Below, piece after piece: positions 1-7,885 of a stretch of 64,000 bases of DNA. The stretch comes from Sulfitobacter sp. S223 (GTDB lineage Bacteria > Pseudomonadota > Alphaproteobacteria > Rhodobacterales > Rhodobacteraceae). The number at the start of each line of letters is the position of its first letter. The stretch's first letter is position 1. The DNA lies in contig NZ_CP083560.1 of the NCBI RefSeq assembly GCF_025143825.1, positions 2,666,001 through 2,730,000 on the forward strand. The letters are read 5' to 3'. Made by a program: the position numbers and the translations under genes. The notes under the pieces are model-generated. The model searched no databases. It had not been told where the DNA came from and saw nothing but the letters and a program-made list of their open reading frames with translations.

Positions 1-580
1 CGGGTACATCTGACGCACCGACACATAGAACCAAAGGGCGCCCCTGTGCGTGCAACTGATCAAGCCAGCCCTTCAGGTGAGCCGAAGCAATCGCTGCATT
101 GCCGAGAAAGACCAATTCAGGATGAGGTGCTTCGCCGGGTGCCACTTCTGCGGGCGGGGCGCCGTCACGGGCGCGCACAATCTCGACCCCCAATGCACCT
201 GGCCCGCGGTCCAGCTTTTCGATACGGACAAAGACGCGCATCGCTTGCGGCTCCAGCAGAATCCGCTCTGCCACACGCTCCGCCAATGTCTCTAACAAAG
301 CCAGACGTTCAACCGCGAGCTCGGCTTGAATGGCCTCTGTCACACGATCGTAAGAAAGGATTCGATCCACATCATCATCAATCGGCCCACTAAGAGGCTG
401 CACTTCGACGACGATGTTGAAACAGATGCGTTGCCGCACCCCCCGCTCGGCCTGAAAGGCGCCGATTTCGACTTCCACGGTATGATCGCGGACCGAAATA
501 CGGTCCAGCGCATCGGTCGTTGAAGTTGCTGCCGCCCGTTCGGATGGATGGGCGAAGGCAAGGCGGGTTTCGGATGACAT
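1..580 (-). CDS. folB: Dihydroneopterin aldolase (partial, 3' end outside window)
   Basis: Reading leftward from an ATG at 578-580, the frame is open for 193 codons to the window edge. The translation begins MSSETRLAFAHPSERAAATS and contains ISVRDHTVEVEIGAFQAERG, the typical opening of a FolB-type dihydroneopterin aldolase domain, followed by SYDRVTEAI and a LLETLAERVAE helix containing the conserved substrate-binding Glu region. FolB converts dihydroneopterin to hydroxymethyl-dihydropterin in folate synthesis. A GGGAG ribosome site lies about 7 bases before the ATG. Beyond the aldolase domain the protein continues past residue 150 with a tail (VFLGNAAIASAHLKGWL) that I recall as normal for Rhodobacteraceae FolB. 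The real C-terminus is not in the window. folE2, the first enzyme of the same pathway, lies at about 14 kb. Confidence 0.85.
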   Translation of the reverse strand, partial: MSSETRLAFAHPSERAAATSTTDALDRISVRDHTVEVEIGAFQAERGVRQRICFNIVVEVQPLSGPIDDDVDRILSYDRVTEAIQAELAVERLALLETLAERVAERILLEPQAMRVFVRIEKLDRGPGALGVEIVRARDGAPPAEVAPGEAPHPELVFLGNAAIASAHLKGWLDQLHAQGRPLVLCVGASDVP

Positions 581-673
581 GGGCGCGCTCCCGTCTGGTC
601 TGCTACTGGCGCGTTTATACTGCAGTTTCCCCGCCGTCGAGGGCTGCATGCGCCCCACCATCACTGCTTTGCG

Positions 674-1348
674 TCAGTTGCTGGCTGTCCGAACACCGCG
701 GCTGTAGAACAGGTGCACGCCAAATCGTGCGGTGTTGGTGAACTTACGGGCCCAGCTGGGGCGAACAGCCGTGGTGTGATAGAAGGTGGCGCCATTGGTG
801 ATATCGGGCGATCTGCCATCTATCGTGGCACGCGCAACTTTGGCTACGCGGGCATAGGCTGCATGCTCGGCAATCACTTCGGCACGCCCATCACAAGTAT
901 AGCTGAACTGGCACTGGTGCTTTTTGCCAGTGCCTTGATTGATGACGGCGCAGTAAGAATTCGGGAACCGAGCGGATTTGACCCGATTGCGGATCACTTC
1001 GGCTACGGCAAACTGACCTTTGACAGTTTCTCCACGCGCTTCGAAATACAGCGCTTCGGCGAGGCAATTGAACTCGGACGATCCGGTGGCCTTCGGTTGG
1101 CTTGCAAGCCACGCGCGGGAAAAGACAACATCCGGCACTGTACCTTTTTTGGCGGAGACAGGTGTCAGCACCGCCTCTGGCGAGGCAAGGCTGGCCATCC
1201 GTTCAACATCAACAGAAGCCAGACCGCGGGCTTCGATTCTGGCAAGATTCTGGGCCGCGCTGTTCGCCATGGCCCCGACAGGCACGACAGCAATCAGACA
1301 AGCAGCAAGGGCGAATTTCGTTGATCGTAGATTTTTCACTGACCACAT
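674..1348 (-). CDS. Cell wall hydrolase, SleB (Hydrolase_2) family, exported
   Basis: A 224-residue protein with an N-terminal signal peptide (basic WSVKNLRSTK then a hydrophobic stretch ending AMANS). The C-terminal half carries the SleB-like core: NCLAEALYFEARGE with the presumed catalytic Glu, VAEVIRNRVKSARFP, the QCQFSY segment and a terminal GATFYHT block. The family hydrolyses peptidoglycan. In non-sporulating alphaproteobacteria it is thought to act in wall turnover in the periplasm. I chose the ATG at 1348 because GGAGA stands 8 bases before it; an upstream in-frame ATG at 1366 has a poorer site and would add six residues. The gene stands alone between folB and the PPDK-like gene, all on the minus strand. 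Confidence 0.85.
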   Translation of the reverse strand: MWSVKNLRSTKFALAACLIAVVPVGAMANSAAQNLARIEARGLASVDVERMASLASPEAVLTPVSAKKGTVPDVVFSRAWLASQPKATGSSEFNCLAEALYFEARGETVKGQFAVAEVIRNRVKSARFPNSYCAVINQGTGKKHQCQFSYTCDGRAEVIAEHAAYARVAKVARATIDGRSPDITNGATFYHTTAVRPSWARKFTNTARFGVHLFYSRGVRTASN

Positions 1349-1480
1349 GGTCACTTTCTCCGGCATCGTTATTCCAATGCCGCGCCTAGCCTGATTGCAC
1401 TAATGCAACAAGCCGCGCCTCCCCGTTTGGGCAAGCTATTGCCTAATGGTTCCGCATCCTGTGGCTAACTGACGGGAATC

Positions 1481-4075
1481 TCACTGTATCTTGTCGGCGA
1501 TTGCCAGCTGAGCCGCAGCGAGCCGTGCAACCGGAACGCGAAACGGAGAGCAAGAAACGTAATGGAAGCCCGCCGCACGGCAAAATGCTATCGATTCGGG
1601 GTTGCCGCCATGCTCTCCACAAACCGAAAGCGTGATATCCGGCTGGGCCATGCGGCCACGTTGTGCGCCGAGGGTCAGCAATTCTCCGACGCCGTCGTGA
1701 TCCAATGTGTGGAAGGGGTCTTCGTCAAAAACGCCTTGTTGTACATAATCGGACATAAAGCGTCCCGCGTCATCGCGCGACAGACCATAAGTCATCTGTG
1801 TCAGATCGTTCGTGCCGAAGCTGAGGAAGGAACAATAGGGTGCAATCTCGCCCGCGCGCAAGGCCGCGCGCGGAGTCTCGACCATCACGCCAAGCCGGTA
1901 GGCAAAATCCACGCCACGCTCCTGGCGCACGGCATGGGCAACCGCATCGATGGCCGTTTTGACCAGTTCAACCTCGCGGCGCGCAGAAACAAGCGGGATC
2001 ATGATCTCTGCCATGACGGAATCGCCGTTCTGGCTGGCGTCAACGATTGCTTCAAAAATCGCACGGGCTTGCATCTCGTAGATTTCCGGCACGGTGATAC
2101 CCAAGCGCACACCGCGCAATCCCAGCATCGGATTGTATTCACGCATCGCCTCGATCCGCCGCGTCACATCAGAGCGCGGAAGGCCAAGCGCCTCTGCCAG
2201 CTCCCGTTGACCGCTTGCGTCCATCGGCAGGAATTCATGCAAGGGCGGATCGAACAGACGGATGCAAACGGGCGTGCCCTGCATAATCTGGAACAGCTGG
2301 GTAAAGTCTTCGCGCTGCATCGGCAGCAACCGTTCCAACACAGCGCGGCGTCCGTCGGACGTATCCGCAAAGATCATCTCGCGCATCACGGTCAGGCGAC
2401 CGCGGTCAAAGAACATATGCTCCGTCCGGCATAGCCCGATGCCTTCGGCGTTGAAGTTGCGTGCGGTTTGCGCGTCTTGCGGAGTGTCGGCGTTGGCACG
2501 CACCTTGATGTCGGCACTATCGGTCGCCCAAGCCATCAGTTTCTTGAAATAATCATCTAACGCAGCTTCTTGCATCGCTGCCGCACCAGCCAGCACCTGC
2601 CCTGTGGAGCCGTCGACCGTCATCTCGTCGCCGGCATGAAACACGCGGCCATCTTTCGACGTGATCGTTTTATCGCGTTGATTGAAGACCAGACTGGAAG
2701 CGCCCACAACACAGGGCAGACCAATACCACGCCCGATCACCGCCGCGTGGCTTGTGATGCCGCCGCGTTCAGTCAAAACAGCCTTGGCCGCATGCATGCC
2801 ACGCACGTCTTCGGACGACGTCTCGCGCCTGACCAGAATGCAGGACTCTCCGCGTGCCGCACTGGCCTGCGCTTCGGCAGAATCAAACACCAGACGCCCT
2901 GTTGCAGCGCCCGGGCTGGCTGCGATGCCTTTGCCCACGATGTCACGCTTTGCCGACGGATCAATCTGCCGGTGCAGCAGCTCAGTCAACAACCGTGGCT
3001 GCACCCGCATCAGTGCCTCTTCTCGGCTGATGATGCCATCTTCGGCCAGAGTTACGGCAATACGAACGGCCGCGCGGGATGAACGCGAAACCCGCACCCC
3101 GTCAAGAATGTGAACAACGCCGTTATCGATCGCGAATTCCACCTGCATCTCGGCGCGCAACCGGTGACGCATCAGGCTTGCGTAGGTCTTCAGCGTCTCG
3201 AAAGCTTCCGGCAGCTTTTCCTCCAAAGAGGGCCCGCGTGGATCGCGGGTCAGGTACAGCGCGTCCGAGGCGCCCTCAAGCGCGTCCCGCCCCTGACTTT
3301 GGCTCAGATAGCGGCCCGTTACCTGCGGCGCACCGGTTTCGCTGTCCACCAGTTGCAGAACACCAGAACCACATTTGCCCGCACCGACACCGAAAATCAT
3401 CTGCTGGACAACCAACCCAAGGCCAGCATCTGCAGGCGCGCCTTTGGCCTGCCTCAGCAAACGGGCCGATGTACCGCTCCATGCGCGGGCCATCGAACGC
3501 AGAACCGCTGCGAGCTGAGTGCTGCGCAATTGCGGAAATTTCTCATCTGTTTCAAGCTCATAGGCCTCAAGCGTCTGCGCAAGCGCCGCGCGCCCCTCTC
3601 CTTCGACGTCGTCAAACATGTCAGGATCGAGACGGGCGACATTAATCGCATAAGATTGGATGAAACGTGTATAGATCGAGGCGGCTGCTTCTTCGCCCAT
3701 GGTCTTGCTAAAGCTGGCAAACCTTGCATCGTTCATCCCGATGTTCAGCACAGCCCCCGGCCCGCCCCAATCCGGATCCTGACTGGAGGGGCGCACACAC
3801 ACCAACGCATCTTCGGGAAATTCGTCCATAACCGCGCTGACATCCGGCAATTCGCCCTGCGCGATACGTTCAATCGTCATGAAAGACAGTGCCACTGTCC
3901 GCGGCACAGGCAGGTCCAACCGCACAAGCCGCTGCAAACACTTCGCCCGCCCGCCGTGGGTCACCGTATTAATCGGCGCGGTCTGCGTCACAAGGGTGGT
4001 ATCTGGATCATTCTGCACTGCGGCATCCTTCGATTTCAGATGCAGCATAGGCTGAATACAGCCCAGAGCAAGCAT
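1481..4075 (-). CDS. Pyruvate phosphate dikinase-like protein with divergent ATP-grasp domain
   Basis: An 864-residue homologue of PPDK (pyruvate + ATP + Pi to PEP + AMP + PPi). The swivelling phosphohistidine domain is intact (GGITSHAAVIGRGIG, His443). The C-terminal PEP/pyruvate barrel is well kept: GIGLCRTEHMFF, RLFDPPLHEFLP, EYNPMLGLRGVRLG, FGTNDLTQMTYGLSRDD and the catalytic Cys819 in VCGEHGG. The N-terminal ATP-grasp has drifted: the usual RSGA-x-x-SMPGMMDT stretch reads RPSSQDPDWGGPGAVLNIGM, the RNP motif reads VDS, and the LQTR-x-GKRT strand reads LDGVRVSRSS. Orthodox PPDK is about 880 residues, so the length is normal. The ATG at 4075 has AGGTGA 5 bases upstream. It follows glyS by 39 bases, a pairing also known in rhizobia. 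Whether it still uses ATP is doubtful. Confidence 0.8.
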   Translation of the reverse strand: MLALGCIQPMLHLKSKDAAVQNDPDTTLVTQTAPINTVTHGGRAKCLQRLVRLDLPVPRTVALSFMTIERIAQGELPDVSAVMDEFPEDALVCVRPSSQDPDWGGPGAVLNIGMNDARFASFSKTMGEEAAASIYTRFIQSYAINVARLDPDMFDDVEGEGRAALAQTLEAYELETDEKFPQLRSTQLAAVLRSMARAWSGTSARLLRQAKGAPADAGLGLVVQQMIFGVGAGKCGSGVLQLVDSETGAPQVTGRYLSQSQGRDALEGASDALYLTRDPRGPSLEEKLPEAFETLKTYASLMRHRLRAEMQVEFAIDNGVVHILDGVRVSRSSRAAVRIAVTLAEDGIISREEALMRVQPRLLTELLHRQIDPSAKRDIVGKGIAASPGAATGRLVFDSAEAQASAARGESCILVRRETSSEDVRGMHAAKAVLTERGGITSHAAVIGRGIGLPCVVGASSLVFNQRDKTITSKDGRVFHAGDEMTVDGSTGQVLAGAAAMQEAALDDYFKKLMAWATDSADIKVRANADTPQDAQTARNFNAEGIGLCRTEHMFFDRGRLTVMREMIFADTSDGRRAVLERLLPMQREDFTQLFQIMQGTPVCIRLFDPPLHEFLPMDASGQRELAEALGLPRSDVTRRIEAMREYNPMLGLRGVRLGITVPEIYEMQARAIFEAIVDASQNGDSVMAEIMIPLVSARREVELVKTAIDAVAHAVRQERGVDFAYRLGVMVETPRAALRAGEIAPYCSFLSFGTNDLTQMTYGLSRDDAGRFMSDYVQQGVFDEDPFHTLDHDGVGELLTLGAQRGRMAQPDITLSVCGEHGGNPESIAFCRAAGFHYVSCSPFRVPVARLAAAQLAIADKIQ

Positions 4076-4114
4076 TTGCTCACCTGCTGGGCCGCAACGT
4101 CAAATGGCTGACAA

Positions 4115-6178
4115 TCAGCCGTCGATCCGCGTCAAATCCGCGACAGACGTACACAACGTGCGGATACGGCTGAGCAGATTAAGACGGTTGCGGCGCACAG
4201 TGCTATTGTCGGTATTGATCTGCACCGCATCAAAGAACGCGTCAAGCGCGGGACGCAAATCTGCCATCGCCGACATAGCTGTGGTGAAGTCCTGCGCGGC
4301 CATAGCCGGTGTGATGACGGCCTCTGCGCTATCCAATGCGGCGAAAAGCGCACGCTCCTCATCCGTGTCAGCAAACTTTGCATCGGCACCAAACGAATAC
4401 TCGACCCCGTCCGCCTCTTCCGCTTGGGAGAGGATGTTGTTGGCGCGCTTGAACGCCTGCAACAGGTTTTCGCCATCGTCGGTTTTCAACGTATCAGACA
4501 ACGCACGGGCACGTTTGACCAGAAGGGTCAGATCGTCATTGCCATCCATCGCGATGCAGGCATCAATGATGTCATGACGGATGCCTTGATCCTTGAGGTA
4601 GACCTTCAGGCGGTCGTGCAGGAAGGCAAGCAGGTCGGCGTTGTCAGCATCATGCTGTGACGCATCCAGCACGTCATTTAACGGGATGGTAAGATCATTC
4701 TCAAGGGCAATCCGGATCACGCCCAAGGCCGCACGACGCAGCGCAAACGGGTCTTTGCTGCCTGTAGGCTTTTCATCAATCGCCCAGAATCCCGTCAGCT
4801 TGTCGATCTTCTCGGCCAGTGCCACAGCGACTGAAACCGGCGCTGTCGGCACATCGTCGGATGGTCCAAGGGGCGCGTAGTGCTCTTCGCTGGCTGCGGC
4901 GATATCATCGCTAAGACCTGCGGCCTGCGCATAATAGCGTCCCATCAGACCTTGGAGTTCGGGGAACTCATAGACCATTTCAGAAGACAGATCGGCTTTG
5001 GCAATTTTCGCGGCCTGCTCGGCAGCATCAGGATCAGCACCGACCATCGGGGCCAGTTCGCGGGCCAGCACGGCCATGCGTTCGATCAACTCTGCCTGCG
5101 TGCCCAGCTTGTTGTGGAAGGTCACGTTTTTCAGGTTTTCCACCCACGCGCCCATGCCCGCCTCGGATTTCGCGATCCGCAGATCGTTATCCCAGAAGAA
5201 TTTGGCATCGGCCAAACGGGCGCTCAGCACTTTCTCATTGCCCGCAAGGATCGTCGCACCATCATCGGCGGTGGTACGGTTGGCCACCGTGACAAAGCGT
5301 TCAATCCGCCCCGTCTTGGGATTGCGTACGGAAAAGAACTTTTGGTGTTCTTTCATAGAGGTTTGCAGGACTTCTGGCGGCAAGTTCAGGAAATCATCGC
5401 CAATCCGGCCCATCAAAACCACAGGCCATTCGACCAGACCTGCGACCTCGGCGAGCAGACCTGCGTCTTCGACCACTTCGAGGCCGCTGGCAAAGGCCAT
5501 ATTGGTCGCGTCATGCCAGATGGCATCGCGGCGCTCTGCGGGATCAAGCACGACAAACGCGCGTTTAAGCTTGGCTGTGTAGTCGTCAAAGCTGTTTACC
5601 GTGATTGCATCCGGCGCAAGGAAACGGTGACCCCGTGTGCTTTTGCCAGATACGATACCATCGACGTCCAGCGGCACAACTTCGGCGCCATCCTCACGGC
5701 TGAGGATGCAGAGGATGGAATGCAGCGGGCGCACCCACTTCAGCGTGCCTGCCCCCCACCGCATGGATTTTGGCCATGGAAAATTGCGGATTGTCTGCTC
5801 AAGCACTTCGGCAATGATATCGGCCGCCGGACGGCCTTCCTTGGTAATCTTCGCGAACAAGATTTTGCCCTTTGGCGTGTCGCGTTCTTCCAGATCATCG
5901 CGCGTCAGGCCTGCGCCACGCAGAAACCCTTCGATGGCTTTTTCGGGCGCATCTGCCTTGGGGCCTTTGCGCTCTTCCACGGTCCGTGGGCTGGCATCCA
6001 GCAGGCCCTCAACCGTGAGGCACAAACGACGTGGCGTGGCGAAAGCAGCAGCAGATGCATAGGTCAGCCCTGCCTCTACCATGCCATCGGTCATCAGCTT
6101 TTTCAGGTCGTCCGCCGCACGTTTTTGCATGCGGGCGGGGATTTCTTCGGAAAAAAGTTCAATCAGCAGATCAGCCAC
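4115..6178 (-). CDS. glyS: Glycine--tRNA ligase beta subunit
   Basis: A 687-residue beta subunit of the bacterial (alpha2beta2) glycyl-tRNA synthetase, which charges tRNA-Gly in the cytoplasm. Recognisable blocks are the N-terminal LLIELFSEEIPARMQ, the RTVEERKGPKADAPEKA segment, RFLAPDAI, LMGRIGDDFLNLPPEVL, TSMKEHQKFF and the C-terminal DALR-type anticodon domain (residues about 560-680). The start is taken as the GTG at 6178, with AGAGG 6 bases upstream. Longer in-frame starts up to 6247 would run into the preceding gene, which ends at 6208, and have no family support. The catalytic alpha subunit GlyQ is two genes upstream on the same strand, separated by one small membrane protein. The three probably form one operon with the PPDK-like gene. 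Confidence 0.95.
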   Translation of the reverse strand: MADLLIELFSEEIPARMQKRAADDLKKLMTDGMVEAGLTYASAAAFATPRRLCLTVEGLLDASPRTVEERKGPKADAPEKAIEGFLRGAGLTRDDLEERDTPKGKILFAKITKEGRPAADIIAEVLEQTIRNFPWPKSMRWGAGTLKWVRPLHSILCILSREDGAEVVPLDVDGIVSGKSTRGHRFLAPDAITVNSFDDYTAKLKRAFVVLDPAERRDAIWHDATNMAFASGLEVVEDAGLLAEVAGLVEWPVVLMGRIGDDFLNLPPEVLQTSMKEHQKFFSVRNPKTGRIERFVTVANRTTADDGATILAGNEKVLSARLADAKFFWDNDLRIAKSEAGMGAWVENLKNVTFHNKLGTQAELIERMAVLARELAPMVGADPDAAEQAAKIAKADLSSEMVYEFPELQGLMGRYYAQAAGLSDDIAAASEEHYAPLGPSDDVPTAPVSVAVALAEKIDKLTGFWAIDEKPTGSKDPFALRRAALGVIRIALENDLTIPLNDVLDASQHDADNADLLAFLHDRLKVYLKDQGIRHDIIDACIAMDGNDDLTLLVKRARALSDTLKTDDGENLLQAFKRANNILSQAEEADGVEYSFGADAKFADTDEERALFAALDSAEAVITPAMAAQDFTTAMSAMADLRPALDAFFDAVQINTDNSTVRRNRLNLLSRIRTLCTSVADLTRIDG

Positions 6179-6207
6179 TGGAATACCTCTGGTTTGCCGG
6201 ATCGGCG

Positions 6208-6744
6208 TTATTGTGTTGGCTCGGATTGACTTGGCAAGGCGGGGCATTCCTCGCCTACAATTGTGCCATCATAGGCTTTTTCGCCACAATCGTTGAGTTC
6301 ATGCCAGACATAGCCGCGCCCGTCGTCGGTGATGGCCACCACACGGTCCACGCCAAAATGCACGTTCTTTGCGCTTAGAAATGTCAGAGCAGTGCCTGCT
6401 TCGAGTTCGGCACCGATGGCTTCGGCGTCAAAGCAATCAAACCAGCCCGGCGCATTGCGCGGTGTCATGTCCTCGACCATCTGAAACGTCTCGGTCAACA
6501 AGGCAAGGCTGTAGGGCGTGGTGAAACAAGCGCGGTAGCGGATAGGCGAGCTTTCGGCGTCAATGGCCCGATACCCCTCAAGCGGGATCGACTCAGGTTC
6601 ACCGCTGGAGAGCGACATCAACGAAATGCCGTCCGCTGGCGCGTCCACCTCTTGGTAAAAACCGTAAATCTGCAAGTAGTACAAAGCCGCACCTGCGATC
6701 AGAGCAGAGACCATAATAGCAATCCCAATTATTTTGCCGCTCAT
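6208..6744 (-). CDS. Small membrane-anchored protein between glyQ and glyS (possibly DUF6446)
   Basis: A 178-residue protein with one N-terminal hydrophobic segment (residues 4-22, IIGIAIMVSALIAGAALYY) and a soluble remainder that would lie in the periplasm. Visible features are a YRACFTTPYS segment, a GWFDCFDAEAIG segment, a FLSAKNVHFGVDR stretch, and an acidic region with CGEKAYDG and GEECPAL, giving four cysteines outside the anchor. AGGAA stands 8 bases before the ATG at 6744. It starts 22 bases after glyQ ends and stops 29 bases before glyS starts, so it is almost certainly co-transcribed with them. I recall proteins of this kind at this place in other Rhodobacteraceae (DUF6446), but no function is known to me and nothing in it suggests a role in tRNA charging. 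Confidence 0.75.
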   Translation of the reverse strand: MSGKIIGIAIMVSALIAGAALYYLQIYGFYQEVDAPADGISLMSLSSGEPESIPLEGYRAIDAESSPIRYRACFTTPYSLALLTETFQMVEDMTPRNAPGWFDCFDAEAIGAELEAGTALTFLSAKNVHFGVDRVVAITDDGRGYVWHELNDCGEKAYDGTIVGEECPALPSQSEPTQ

Positions 6745-6766
6745 GTGCGGGTTCCTGTCAGGTAAG

Positions 6767-7696
6767 TCATGCCGCATCCTCGCGCCAGCCGCCGGCGCGT
6801 GTCTGCACAAATGCATCCGCGCACATCTTTGTCAGCGCACGCACGCGCCCGATATAGGCCTGACGTTCAGTCACCGAGATAACGCCGCGCGCATCCAGAA
6901 GGTTGAACATGTGGCTGGCTTTAATGGCTTGATCGTAGGCCGGGTGTGCCATCACAATGCGCTTGCCGGTTTTGGGGTCCTCATGGACCTGATCCAGAAT
7001 GGCTTTGCACTCGGCCTCGGCCTCTTCGAAGTGGCGCAGCAAAACTTCGGTGTTGGCCACATCGAAGTTCCACCGCGCATATTCTTCTTCGGTCTGCTTG
7101 AAGATATCCCCATAGCTCAGCGGGATAGGCGCATCGGGATCATTGAACGGCATGTCCATCACGTGATCTGCCCCGAGAATATACATGGCAAGACGTTCCA
7201 GCCCGTATGTCAGTTCCCCCGAAACCGGATGACAGTCGTGCCCGCCGACCTGCTGGAAATAGGTAAACTGGCTGACTTCCATGCCGTCACACCAGACTTC
7301 CCAACCAAGGCCCCATGCGCCAAGTGTCGGGCTTTCCCAGTCATCCTCGACGAAGCGAATGTCATGCAAAGCCATATCCACACCAATCGCCTCAAGCGAC
7401 CCGAGGTATAGCTCTTGCAGATTGGGCGGGCTTGGTTTGATCAGCACCTGATACTGGTAGTAGTGCTGCAAACGGTTGGGGTTCTCGCCATAACGCCCGT
7501 CAGTCGGACGGCGCGATGGCTGGACATAGGCGGCGGCCCAGGGCTGGTCACCCAAACTGCGCAGGGTTGTTGCAGGGTGAAAGGTCCCTGCCCCGACTTC
7601 CATGTCGTAGGGTTGCAGGATCGCGCAGCCGTGGCGTGCCCAATAGCTCTGCAACCGCAGAATAATTTCCTGAAACGAACGGGGTGTATCGGCCAT
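6767..7696 (-). CDS. glyQ: Glycine--tRNA ligase alpha subunit
   Basis: A 309-residue catalytic alpha subunit of bacterial glycyl-tRNA synthetase, the standard family length. Strongly conserved blocks are visible: [76 protein letters not shown] and [11 protein letters not shown] chose the ATG at 7696 because AAGGA lies 7 bases before it; an in-frame ATG at 7714 would add six residues (MAKDTE) with a weaker site. The gene heads the minus-strand glyQ-(small protein)-glyS-PPDK-like group. Its promoter must lie in the 189-base divergent gap to the SPOR/trypsin-like gene on the plus strand. Confidence 0.96.
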   Translation of the reverse strand: MADTPRSFQEIILRLQSYWARHGCAILQPYDMEVGAGTFHPATTLRSLGDQPWAAAYVQPSRRPTDGRYGENPNRLQHYYQYQVLIKPSPPNLQELYLGSLEAIGVDMALHDIRFVEDDWESPTLGAWGLGWEVWCDGMEVSQFTYFQQVGGHDCHPVSGELTYGLERLAMYILGADHVMDMPFNDPDAPIPLSYGDIFKQTEEEYARWNFDVANTEVLLRHFEEAEAECKAILDQVHEDPKTGKRIVMAHPAYDQAIKASHMFNLLDARGVISVTERQAYIGRVRALTKMCADAFVQTRAGGWREDAA

Positions 7697-7885
7697 CTCG
7701 GTGTCCTTTGCCATTTGGCGCTCTTACTATGGTGCAGGCGGCCAAGGGTCAATCAGTGCCGACACGGCATAGGGCTGAACTACGCTCAAACTGAAATGTC
7801 CGTGAAACAGGTGCTTCTCATATGGGAATCACAGCAAAATACTGTTTATGTGCCGAAAAGTAACTTTTTGAGAGCTGACCTTCTG

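Noticed and set aside
3110-4111. A 333-codon open frame on the plus strand
   Set aside because: Antisense to the PPDK-like gene and without motif, signal or ribosome site support.
4880-6229. A 449-codon open frame on the plus strand
   Set aside because: It is wholly antisense to glyS, which has clear family motifs; its translation is rich in His, Arg and Gly without any recognisable domain. Long antisense frames are common in GC-rich DNA.
7415-7885. A 157-codon upstream extension of the SPOR/trypsin-like gene
   Set aside because: It runs antisense through glyQ and would bury the signal peptide that starts at 7886.
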